Assembly: GCA_033977485.1 (NCBI GenBank)
Contig: CM066994.1
Coordinates: 86,490,871-86,554,870, forward strand
Reading direction: 5' to 3'
From: Hydrangea macrophylla
Taxonomy: Eukaryota > Streptophyta > Magnoliopsida > Cornales > Hydrangeaceae
Length of the DNA stretch: 64,000 nucleotides
Shown here one piece after another: positions 22,526 through 33,261 of this stretch. How positions within the stretch are numbered: position 1 is the first letter of the stretch; the number at the start of each line of letters is the position of its first letter. Position numbers and translations under genes: made by a program. The notes beneath the pieces are model-generated. The model worked only from the letters and a program-made list of their open reading frames with translations. It ran no database searches and had not been told where the DNA came from.

Positions 22526-25500
22526 ATGTCCGAGAATTCTATTGAAGGAATTTTTGGAAATCCTTTCTACCTGTCTGACTCTGATAGTTCCATCAACCCA
22601 ATAGCCACTCCAACTGCATCAATGGATGATCGTCAGAGTGAAAATGGTGACAATGTTGTGGTACCAATTGATGAGGCACTCCGTCCTCTTTGCGATCTCA
22701 TGCAACCAGAACATGCACCTACGCCCTCTTGCATTCAAATCCCACCGCATAATGGCGAATTTCAGTTTCGCAATGGGATGATTCAACTGCTTCCCACTTT
22801 TCATGGGATGGAAAGCGAGAAGGCATATTTACATGTCACTGATTTCGAGGATGTTTGCAAAACATTCTCGCAAAATTGTCCTAGGGAGGTGACGCATTTA
22901 ATGCTATTCCCCTTCACTTTGAAAGATAAAGCGAAGGCGTGGCTCCACTCCCTAAAACCTAATTCAATTTTCACCTGGCATGCGATGAGCACCGCGTTTC
23001 TAAAGAAATTCTACCCTACTCGCATGACCATAGACCTTCAGTGTCAAATCAATTCCTATAAACAAAAGAGCAATAAAACCTTCACACAAGCGTGGGAGCG
23101 TTTCAAAGATTTTCTTCTCTCATGCCCACACCATAGGTTTGAAAAATGGCGAACTATCAGCTTCTTTTATCAAGGATTGAATGGTAAAACAAAGAAGTTG
23201 GTGGAAACGATGAGCTCTGGACCATTTCTGCGTAAAAACACTGAAGAGGCTGAAGCCCACTTCGAATGGTTAGCTGAATACGCTCACGAATGGTCAAATT
23301 CTGACAATGTCTCACGCTCACAGATATCCTGTGTAGAGGAGAAAAGCCTATACCAGCTAACCAGCGAAGATCACCTCATGACTAAGTATGCAGAGCTAGC
23401 AAAGAAGGTAGAGGAGTTAAACATGAAAGGAGAGAGCTCTAGGCAAGTCTTGCCTGAGGAACCATGTGGCACATGCAACATGTTGGGACATACAACTCAA
23501 TATTGTCCTAATGTGCCATATTTTCAAGAGCAAGCCCCTATAGAGATGAATGCCATGCAAGGTTTTCGAGGGGCGGGGAATTCCAACAATAACTTTCAAA
23601 ATAACAATAGATGGAATCACCCCGGTTTTGATTGAAGAAATAATGCTGGGGCCCAAAATCAATATCAACAACAGCCCTACAACAACAATCAATATCAAGG
23701 GCAAAACAATAGGCCAGCCTAGCATTACAATCAAAACAGAACCAATAATTACAATCAAGCTCAACCCTCCAATGCACCACAAACCAATACCTATGTGCCA
23801 CCGCACAAGAAGGTACAAGAAGAAGAGCCACTTGCTAATGCCAATCTAACGCAGCAACTCATACAGATGATGAGTAGAATGTCTGCCACATTAGAAAGGA
23901 TAGATGCACGGCAAGAGGGCTCAGGAGGAACATTCCCTGCCCAACCACTTCCAAATCCAAAGGGACATAACAATGGTCCTAACAATCAAGAACATGATAA
24001 AGCTGTGACTACACTGAGAAGTGGAAAAATCATAGAGAAAAGCATGCCTCTGTCCACTCCCGAAGTGTACAAAGAGGAGGAAGTGGTGGATGAAGAAGTT
24101 GAGCGACCATCTACTCGAGAGGAGGAGCAGTCTACTAATGACGAACCAATCAAGGCAAACATTGAAGCTCCTAGAGTAGAGGAAGAAGTTGAGCGAAGGC
24201 CTGGGAAGGAGTCTGTTAAGGAGGAACCACCAAAATGCCCCTTGCCTGCACCTTATCCTCAACGGTTGAAGAAACCCAAGAATGAGACGAAGAATCAGGA
24301 GTTTCTGGAATTGTTTAAGCAAGTTAAAATTAACCTTCCACTCCTAGATGCTATCAAGCAAGTGCCGGCCTATGCTAAGTATCTCAAAGATCTATGCACG
24401 GTCAAGAGGAGGCAAAGCGTGAAGAAACATGCTTATGTCGCATGCCAAGCCAGCGCGATCATTCAAAATGAATTGCCTCCAAAACTCAAAGATCCCGGCA
24501 CACCTACTGTCTCATGTAGAATTGGGAATCAAAGGATAGATAACGCACTCCTCGATCTAGGAGCAAGCGTAAACCTGCTGCCTTATTCAGTCTATAAACA
24601 GCTAGGGTTGGGTGAACTCAAACCCACTCGAGTTGCTTTGCAATTGGCAGACAGATCTGTGAAGTACCCTAGAGGGGTGTTGGAGGACGTCCTTGTCCAA
24701 ATAGACTCTTTTGTATTTCCGGTTGATTTCGTGATATTGGACACAAAACCTGTGTCTAATCCTGGTGCACATATCCCGGTTATTTTTGGACGTCCATTCC
24801 TCAACACCATTGATGCCACAATCAAGATTAGAACTGGTATCATGACTATCGTATTCGGGAACATGACGTTGAATATCAAGATCTTTTCTAATCCCCAACC
24901 TGAAGAATACGATGATGAGGAAGAAATCCATTACATAGACACAGTCATTGAAGATGAAGTTGATTTGGTCGACTACAAAGATCCTTTGGAAGTTGTGATG
25001 ACTCAATTTGGTGATATCTATCAGCCTGCTGAGTCCACCCCATTGGATGCTGACCTGAACCAGACGTGTCTGATGATGGATACGATAGAGGAGGATAGAG
25101 CCGATTGCATGTGGATACAGCCATATGAACAACTGCCTCCTAAAACCAAGTTGGTAATGCCCTCTAGTTTCCAGTTTTCGGAGTTAGAATTGAAGGAGCT
25201 TCCCAAAGAGCTAAAATATGCATTCCTGGGGGCTGGAAAAACTTATCCTGTGATCATTTCATCTGCTTTAACTCATGAACAGGAAAGTAAGTTAGTGGAA
25301 GTGCTTACCAAGCATAAGGATGCTATGGGATGGACAATTGCTGACCTCAAAGGCATAAGCCCATCCATATGCACGCATAAGATATATCTGGAGGAAGACG
25401 CTAAACCCTCAAGGAAAATGCAAAGGCGTCTGAATCCCAACATGCAAGAAGTAGTTAAAAAGGAAGTGCTTAAACTGCTTGATGTTGGGATGATATATCC

Positions 25501-28087
25501 GATATCTGATAGTCCTTGGGTCAGTCCTACCCAAGTAGTTCCAAAGAAAGCAGGCATAACAGTCATCCCGAACAAAGATGGTGAATTAGTACCAACACGC
25601 GTCCCCACTGGATGGAGGATGTGTATTGACTACAGGAAGTTAAATACTGTGACCCGAAAAGACCATTTCCCTTTGCCATTCATGGACCAAATGCTAGAAC
25701 GTGTGGCGGGTCACAAGTATTACTGCTTCTTGGATGGATATAGTGGATATAATCAAATTGAAATTGCTCCTGAAGATCAGGAGAAAACCACATTCACTTG
25801 TCCATTTGGTACATTTGCCTACCGACGAATGCCGTTTAGCTTATGTAATGCACCGGCTACCTTTCAGCGGTGTATGCTAAGCATCTTTAGTGACATGGCC
25901 GAAAACATCCTTGAAGTCTTCATGGATGATTTTTCAGTGTTTGGCCATAGCTTTGAAGATTGCCTCAGCAATCTCGAGCAAGTTCTAATGAGGTGTGAGG
26001 ACAAACACCTAGTCTTGAATTGGGAGAAGTGTCACTTTATGGTGACCAAGGGAATAGTCCTCGGCCACATAATATCCGATGAAGGAATCCAAGTGGATAA
26101 GGCTAAGATCGACATAATCTCAAATCTACCTGTCCCCCGTACAGTGCGAGACATTCGTTCATTCTTGGGGCATGTAGGATTTTATCGTCGATTTATCCAA
26201 AATTTCAGTGCAATCTCTCGACCCCTTTGTCAACTTCTTGTTAAGGATGCACCTTTCGAGTGGTCGGAGAGTTGCCAAAAGTCCTTTGAGGATCTAAAAG
26301 ATCTCCTCACCTCCGCACCTATAATACAGGCACCCGACTGGAGTTTGCCTTTTGAATTAATGTGCGATGCTAGTGATTACGCCATTGGCGCAGTCCTAGG
26401 CCAGAGAAAGGACAATAAGCCATACGTGATATACTACGCCAGCCGAACTTTGAATGACACTCAAATGAATTACACTACTACTGAAAAGGAGCTGCTGGCT
26501 GTAGTATTCGCTCTGGACAAGTTTAGGTCTTACCTGATAGGGTCACCAATCGTCTGTTTTACAGATCATTCGGCCCTCAAGTATCTTTTGTCAAAGAAAG
26601 ACGCTAAACAACGGCTTATTCGCTGGATACTCTTACTCCAAGAGTTCGATCTAACAATCAAAGACAAGAAAGGAGTAGAGAATGTGGTTGCGGATCATTT
26701 GTCCCGGTTGACTTTTGTTGACAATACTGAATCCCAATCCATTAAAGATGAGTTCCCAGACGAACAACTACTGGCAGTAAGTAGTCTGCCTTGGTATGCT
26801 GATATTGTAAACTACCTCGTCACGGGTGAAACACCAACTCATTGGTCGAACCAAGATAGGAAACGGTTCCTCTCGTTCGCGCGTCACTTCTTCTTTGATG
26901 ACCCATACCTTTTCAAGTACTGTGCTGATCAGGTCATCAGGCGCTGCGTCCCCAATGAGGATATAACCGTAATATTAGCGTCATGCCATTCTGAGGCATG
27001 CGGTGGCCACTTCGCGTCACAAAAGACTGCACAAAAAGTCTTACAAAGCGGTTTTTACTGGCCCACAGTCTTCAAAGATGCTTATTCCTTTTGCAAGACA
27101 TGCCAACGCTGTCAAAAGCTTGGAACCATTTCTAAAAGGAATTCTATGCCTTTAACCCCTATCATCACAATTGAAATATTTGATTGTTGGGGCATAGATT
27201 TTATGGGCCCATTTCCCAAGTCGAATAACTGTGAATACATACTCCTTGCTATGGAGTATGTATCGAAATGGGTAGAAGCGATACCAACGAGACGAAATGA
27301 CCATAGAACGGTCATGTCATTTCTAAGAGAGCATATTCTGTCTCATTTTGGTACTCCGAAAGCTTTACTAAGTGACCAAGGCAAGCATTTCTGCAATAGG
27401 CCCTTGGAGTCACTTCTCAAGAAATACGGGGTCCATCATAAAATTGCTCTTGCCTATCATCCACAGTCAAATGGGCAAGCAGAATTGGCTAACCGAGAAA
27501 TCAAGCATATTCTCGAGAAGACGGTTAGTTCCAATCGAAAAGACTGGGCATACAAATTGACAGACGCGTTATGGGCATACCGTACTACCTATAAGATGAA
27601 TCTTGGTATGTCCCCGTACAGATTGGTTTACGGAAAAGCTTGCCACCTCCCCGTTGAAATTGAACATAAAGCTTATTGGGCAACACGCTCATTGAACTTT
27701 GATATTCAAGAGGGAGGTCAGCTACGCAAGCTTCAACTTGCAGAGTTAGAGGAAATACGACGAGATGCGTATGACTCTGCAAAGTTACATAAGGAAAAGT
27801 TGAAGGCTCGCCATGATCGTACGATTTTTCGTAAATCATTTGAGCCGGGGCAGAAAGTCTTGCTGTATGACTCTCGCCTCCACCTTTTCCCAGGAAAGCT
27901 CCGTTCCCGTTGGACAGGCCCGTTCATTGTAAAAACTATTTTTCCACATGGGGCGGTTGAGATTGTCAACCCAAAGAACGATGATTGTTTCAAGGTCAAT
28001 GGCCAAAGATTGAAATCGTTCTTGGAAAACTTCCACACTGAAGTTGAGCACATCCAGCTGGATGAGCCCAGCTATTCTCATGAGTAA
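22526..28087 (+). pseudogene. Athila gag-pol polyprotein (two stop codons)
   Basis: A single 1854-codon frame encodes particle core and replication enzymes. The start MSENSIEGIFGNPF lies 115 bases after the PBS. Gag covers residues 1 to about 370, with a CCHC knuckle (CGTCNMLGHTTQYC) at about 314-327. TGA at 23633 and TAG at 23720 interrupt a Gln/Asn-rich linker; both could be Trp codons hit by G-to-A change. After them 1430 codons are open. In that stretch come protease (LLDLGASVNLLP, about 253), RT with FMDD near 708, RNase H (CDASDYAIGA near 855, TDHSALKYL near 923), the HHCC integrase zinc domain near 1064-1105, and catalytic integrase residues in GIDFMGPF, LSDQGKHF and HPQSNGQAELANRE. 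Catalytic residues look intact. Decay is so slight that the element may have been active recently, or may move using enzymes supplied by relatives. Confidence 0.95.
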
Positions 28088-28246
28088 AAATCCAAAGTGA
28101 AGTTCCAGTTGTTGTTGTATTTCTTTTCTTTCCTTGCATTTTAGTTTCTCTCTCTTTTGTTTCTTTTTGGTTTTCGTTCTTTATTTCGTGTTTGTGATCT
28201 AGTTCTAATCCATTATACCTTAAACCACTCTGTTGCAGGTGCATAG

Positions 28247-29172
28247 ATGCGAGGTGATGATGTTCATTCTGTCGGTTCTTGGGCTGATTCAGAATGTCGT
28301 TGTGGTACCTGGACTGAGGGTGAGCTCACACCCTGCCCCTTGCTTCATCAAGACCCTGAAGCTCATTCTCTTATTGATGCTGCTCAAGGGTACATTCCAT
28401 ATCCACCAGCCCTCCTGGACATCAATCCATACGAAAATATGGGATTTCAGGATGACGATGATGTGGAGGAGGATGATGACCTGTACATGGGACGTATGGT
28501 GGATGATGCACTCATGGCCCAGTGGGAAAATGATGATATGTGGGAGCCATGGGTGGATCATGACCTCCAGGATGTCATCCCAGACCGCCACAATGCCGTC
28601 TTTGTTTTCGTGGACGATTTCCTTGTTCCTGAGTTGGTCCCATACCGCTACGTGCACCTGAGCTACCTGCGATTCAGGCTCCAATGCCCATTACCAGCCA
28701 GTGCATTTTGGGAACCTATGCCAATAGTGAGGTTGGAACTTGTCACATTTCTTTGTATTTTTGTTTCTATTCATTGTTTTTCTTTTCGTGTTCATTCGTG
28801 TTTCTTGTGTTCTGTTATTTTATTTTCAGTTGTTGTTTTTTGTCCAGGATTGTCACTATGTTCCTAAATGGTATTCCGGTATTTCTCCCACATCAACTGA
28901 TTCATGGTCTTGGGCCCTATATAAGGCCCCCACACACTCCGCCGCGAGAGGACAGTCCGTTGCGAAATCACACTCCTTTATCCTTGTCTCCATCCGGATC
29001 ACCTCTTGCATGGGCTTTCAATTCTGTGGAGACGCCAGACTTGTTTGATGATGTCCTTGCTGCTTTTCGATTATTCTGGGAAAGGGAATCATCGAGTTTG
29101 GACTTCACTTCTGAAGATTCGGCGGGTTATGAAGAGATTGTGGAAGAGGAAATCTTTATACTCGAAGATTAG
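28247..29172 (+). CDS. Additional Athila ORF pair, possibly one spliced gene
   Basis: I do not recognise the product. An acceptor-like site (CTCTGTTGCAG, ending 28238) lies nine bases before the ATG at 28247. The first frame is acidic and rich in Asp, Glu and Met (DDDDVEEDDDLYMGRMVDDA), and after residue 161 it turns into hydrophobic read-through. A donor-like GTTGGAAC at 28732 and an acceptor TTTTTTGTCCAG ending at 28847 would remove 116 bases. They join exon 28247-28731 in frame to 28848-29172, giving 269 residues that end in an acidic tail. The second frame alone has its own ATG at 28858 (104 residues). Without splicing the first frame runs to 28867. It lies between gag-pol and the envelope-position gene. 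The role is unknown and the intron is a prediction. Confidence 0.45.
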
Positions 29173-29514
29173 TGCTGCATTTCAGTTGTTTCCGTTCAAT
29201 TTCATCTTTTGTTTATCAACTGGAATGTAATCCTTGACAAATTGTTATTGGTTTTGGTTTTTAGATTTATTTTGTTTGGTTTTCTTTAGTCAAATAAGGT
29301 TCTAAATACCATGTGGGAGGAATTTGGTTGCAATGTGGATGTTTTTATAAATATTTGATTGATATAAAATTGCAATTTTCTATTCTGAGGATGAATTTCT
29401 GTCATACATGCTTGTACTTCAACTGTTTTTTTAGTCTCTCTGCATGTACAGATTTGTTTATGATAGTTGGGGGTGATGTGGTTCATGCCCCAATTGAATT
29501 CTGGAATTTTTGTG

Positions 29515-29635
29515 TTCGATCGATCGAACCCAGTTCGATCGATCGAAACCTGGATGTTCAAGCGCTTGTCTTTTCTGTTCAATCGATTGAGGGATTTGTG
29601 TTCGATCGATCGACCATAGTTCGATCGATCGAACG
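29515..29635 (+). repeat. Internal palindrome array 3 (Athila)
   Basis: Pairs of TTCGATCGATCGAA and variants: GTTCGATCGATCGAACCC, GTTCGATCGATCGAAACC, CAATCGATTG, GTTCGATCGATCGACC and GTTCGATCGATCGAACG. Confidence 0.9.
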
Positions 29636-29985
29636 AAGCTTTTAAACGAGGCGTCTTTAGTACACCTCTTCATTTCTCTCACTTTCAATCTCAATCGCTC
29701 GAACACAGAGGGAGGGCAACTCGGAAATTGTCGAATCCTTGCACTAAATAAGACGCCCTAATCACCCCTCTGATCATCCTCATCGTCATATCATCATCCC
29801 CTCCAGCTCCACTGCGTGCTCTACACCGAGGTAGGCCCCACTTGTTTGTGTCTTTCTTTTCCTTTATGTTCGTGTTAGAAAATCCCAAGGGGGTGTCCCC
29901 TTGGTTTTAGGATCTCCTTTTGTTAGCTCATTATTTGTGTAACTGTTGTTTCCTTTTCGTTTCTGCGATCGTTGCACACCGATGT

Positions 29986-30107
29986 GTTCGATCGCTCGAA
30001 CTGAATTCGAGCGATCGAAGGGGAGATGTTCGATCGATCAAACAATGTTCAAGCGATCGAAGTCTACTCCAGTTCAATCGATCGAACCCAGTTCAATCGA
30101 TCGAACT
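29986..30107 (+). repeat. Internal palindrome array 4 (Athila)
   Basis: Six units such as GTTCGATCGCTCGAAC, GTTCGATCGATCAAAC and GTTCAATCGATCGAAC, less perfect than array 3. They end 78 bases before the envelope-position ATG. Confidence 0.85.
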
Positions 30108-30185
30108 CCGGCAGTGGCAGTTTTGTTTCTTCTTCTCCCTGTCCTTATCTGTGTCTTGTGTGGTCTATTTTTTAGGGTTGCCGCG

Positions 30186-31538
30186 ATGAATTTAGTGACG
30201 GGCTACCATAAGTCTAAGCCCCTCAGCCGTATTATACCAGATCCGGTACCCGCACACGGGTTCCGGAATGACGAGGACAGGCTATGGTACGAGCGATATT
30301 TTCAGACACGGATGGTGATGGTCGAGCGCCCTATTGAGCACATTTGGACGGAGAGCCCATGGTTCCTTACACGGATCCGCTCTATGCCGCACTGGTTCCA
30401 TCTCCTTTCATTGGCCAAGAGTGTCAATCTGTCCTGGATTCGAGGTGCGTGTGCGACTATGATCAGCGACCCGGTTGCACCATTCACCTACCATGCCTTC
30501 TTCCGGAGTCGCTCATTCATTATCAGTCCAGCCACCGTTTCAGCCGCGTTGGGGGTACCAGAGGTACCAGATTATGTTTGCCCCCACCGGCCTGATGCAC
30601 CAGTGACCCCACCATCCACTATTATCCGTGAGCTCACTGGAGGCGCCGTTCCATCTTGGGATGGCAATGCTTTGATCGAGGACCACTTTCTCACTGATGG
30701 CTACCATATGATCCACTTGGTCCTCAGCAACTGCCTCCTAGTGATTTCCTATCGAGAGAAGATCGCGGCTTGGTATGCGTGAGTCTTATATGCAGTGGGG
30801 ACGGGACAGCCAGTTTGTATACCACGCCTATATATTGACTTTATGGTCCACCCCACCCGTTAAATCTCGTCCAAGAAGCACCTGAAGGGTGCTTGGGCTA
30901 TTCAGAGGGTGATGGCTGAGGCCGGTTTCCCCGTGCTTGCTGGCGATGATGTTCGCCCTTCTCCCCGCCGATTCAGCGAGGCAGCGGCTCGCCGCTCCGA
31001 CGCCCAGAAGAGGAAGCGAAAGGGGAAAGGGAAAGCGAGAGTGAGGGGGAGGAAGAAGAGGCGTGGTGGGACGGACACGGAGGCGGGAGCTTCAGGGACA
31101 CCTACTGAGGTGGAGGAGCTTGATTCGGATGATGATGAGGATGATCCAGTTGCTGCGGTTCGGCAGTTTGAGCTGCGACAGCGGTCGCAGACTCAGGCCC
31201 AGGGAGAGTCTTCTTCCTCTGTGCCTCTCCCGACAGTTCACGAGCTACTATTGGAGGAGAGAGAGGCCAGGATTAGACTCGAGGGCAGGATAGACCATCT
31301 CCAGACTTTGCTGGAGTCCATTTTGATTCAGATTGGGGTTGAGTCGACTGTTCATTCTACTCCGCATCCATCGATGGCCCCGTCTGCACCACCTACCACT
31401 GATCCACCATCTGCTGCTGCCTCGGATTCTGCTGCAGCCGATCCATCTACTGCTACCCCTGCTACTACATCGTTGCCGCCTGCTCCTATCGACATCCCTT
31501 CCGATGTAGCTGATGATACGCCATCTGGTGTCGATTAG
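30186..31538 (+). pseudogene. Athila envelope-position ORF (two stops)
   Basis: A 450-codon frame in the place where Athila elements carry their so-called env-like gene. The start MNLVTGYHKSKPLSR follows a good acceptor site. Residues 1 to about 225 match the plant retrotransposon domain (Putative plant transposon protein family) in pattern: an RSRSFIISPATVSAALGVP block, then IHLVLSNCLL, then IPRLYIDFMV. The rest is a basic cluster (RKRKGKGKARVRGRKKRRGG), an acidic run (EELDSDDDEDD), a coiled-coil candidate (LLLEEREARIRLEGRIDHL) and a Pro/Ser/Ala tail. TGA at 30780 and TAA at 30861 interrupt it. Within this frame I see no signal peptide or transmembrane segment, so an envelope function is doubtful. 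A longer in-frame ORF from 29946 would add a hydrophobic stretch, but that part lies in the array and intron-like region. Confidence 0.8.
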
Positions 31539-33261
31539 TTTTAGTTGGGGAGGTGGTGTTTCTGTATTTTTGGGTCAGTTTTTGTATTGATATTGGTTAT
31601 GGTTTTGGTTGGATGGTTTTGTATGGACATTATGTATCACTGCTTGTATTTTATTCAGTTCATATTACAGTGGTTTAGTTTGTTTGGATCATGGTTTTAT
31701 TGTGTTACTCTTATCTATTGATCCTGTTTGTTTTGGAGATTGTGTTCTGTTTTTTCTATGCTAGGTTGCTTTGCTTGTGATCATCCATTTGCTCCATCCA
31801 GGTGATACCCATATATTTTATTTATTGAAAATCAACTTCTGGGGACTTTGTTGTTTTCAGTTGGGGGTAGGAGAGACAATAGATAGGTATACACCCGTAA
31901 TAATCAGGTTTTGCACTTAGATATGTTTTAAATTTAATGAGAACACAGTCTGTTAAAATTTTGAAAATTTTTGAATCGTATTGTTAGAATAACTCTGAAT
32001 AACCTCTCCTGCTTGTTAATACGACAATGACACATTTGTAGTATTCTCGTTTTTTTATGGATTAAATCCACTCGTTTTTCTGTATCACTGAAATGAATTA
32101 CATTTGTGAAGCTATTATATACCCAATACTTTTGTGCACTAATTGGCGGCCATGTAGAAAACCTAAAAATTGAGTTAATATGAATATTGTGCGAAAAGAA
32201 CAAGTAGTGGAAGCTAATAACCCTTTGTGAGCTATTGAGCCAGTCGTCATTTCTGAGGGGATTCTCATACATTGTCGAATGGTCTTTTCTGCATATACTT
32301 GTGAATTCGTTGTTAAGTCTCAGTTTCTTTTAAAGTTTTGACTGCTTGTTAGAGGAGTACGTTCAGGATTTACCAATTAAAACTCAATGAACACTTAAGT
32401 GCTAAAAATTGAAAGTTGAGAAAATGATTAAAAAGCACACTCTTCTCTACAACACTCCCCCCTACTAAATAAAAGCCGCAAGTCAAAGTCTTGAAGATTC
32501 TCAACAATTGATTTGAACATGGAAGTGTGAGTTGAGTTATCCACGGTATTTCGCTCCTCTAGTAAGTAGTGTTCCATTCATGAGACTATACACTCTTAAA
32601 TGTCCGTTTTTCATAGAGTCGAGTATGAAAGCATTAGCACTTATAATATCATCCTTATCAAAGCTTTCATACGATGTGTGATCATTGTAAAGCAAGTTTT
32701 TGAGAGACGTTCTTTTTGAGTGTGACCAATGTGAGAATTGAGCTAAAACTGCAAGTTTTCCAGAGTACAATAGTCTATATAACTCTTAATAAGGTTGGAC
32801 GCATGGTTGTTAATTTCACACACACGGGTGCATGATGGTAATACATTTGTTATATTTTACTTGGTGATATAGGGGAGCATGTGGGTCTCTTTCATGGGTT
32901 GATAGAGGATATTATATTATTGTGGAGTTTAGTTAACAATTTAATGGAAGGGTGAATTCTACAAGTTATTCTAAATCTTTTTGAGCTAAAATTGGAGAAT
33001 TTTGTGGGTATATTCACTGCAAACCCTCACGAGACAACACTCGTCCACTAGGGGGAACCTAGGGGTTTAACGGCTTGTTGCATTTGCTAAATGCAACCGC
33101 GATTCCTGCGAAAGTGAGTTAGGATCTTTCTTTCTATCTTAGTTTAGGTTGTTTTTAGTTTTTCTTTGTTTCTTAGTTGTGGTAGTATTAGTTTAGGAGT
33201 TTTTATTTTATTTTATTTTCGCTTTATCGCTAGGGACTAGCAATAAGCTAGTTGGGGGTTG
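31539..33261. other. Athila 3' non-coding region with purine tract
   Basis: No gene recognised. A purine run (TTGGGGGTAGGAGAGA) occurs at 31861, and the polypurine tract GTTGGGGGTTG ends at 33261, directly before the 3' LTR. The 1.7-kb size is usual for Athila. Confidence 0.7.

Larger units (their letters stand above)
29173..30185 (+). promoter_or_regulatory. Spacer before the Athila envelope-position ORF
   Basis: No recognisable protein gene. It contains two palindrome arrays (29515-29635 and 29986-30107) of the same TTCGATCGATCGAA motif as the LTR promoter. A weak TATA-like CTTTTAAACG at about 29639 follows the first array, with pyrimidine-rich, leader-like sequence around 29650-29700. A splice acceptor (TCTATTTTTTAG, ending 30175) lies ten bases before the ATG at 30186. 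This suggests that the next ORF is expressed from an internal promoter, a spliced RNA, or both. Confidence 0.5.

Noticed and set aside
23417..23849. Minus- and plus-strand ORFs overlapping the Athila gag-pol linker
   Set aside because: They are frame shadows of the Gln/Asn-rich linker; only the gag-pol frame shows conserved motifs.
30186..31538. A true retroviral-type envelope gene in Athila
   Set aside because: No signal peptide, membrane anchor or cleavage-site pattern is visible in this frame; the domain pattern matches a plant retrotransposon accessory protein.
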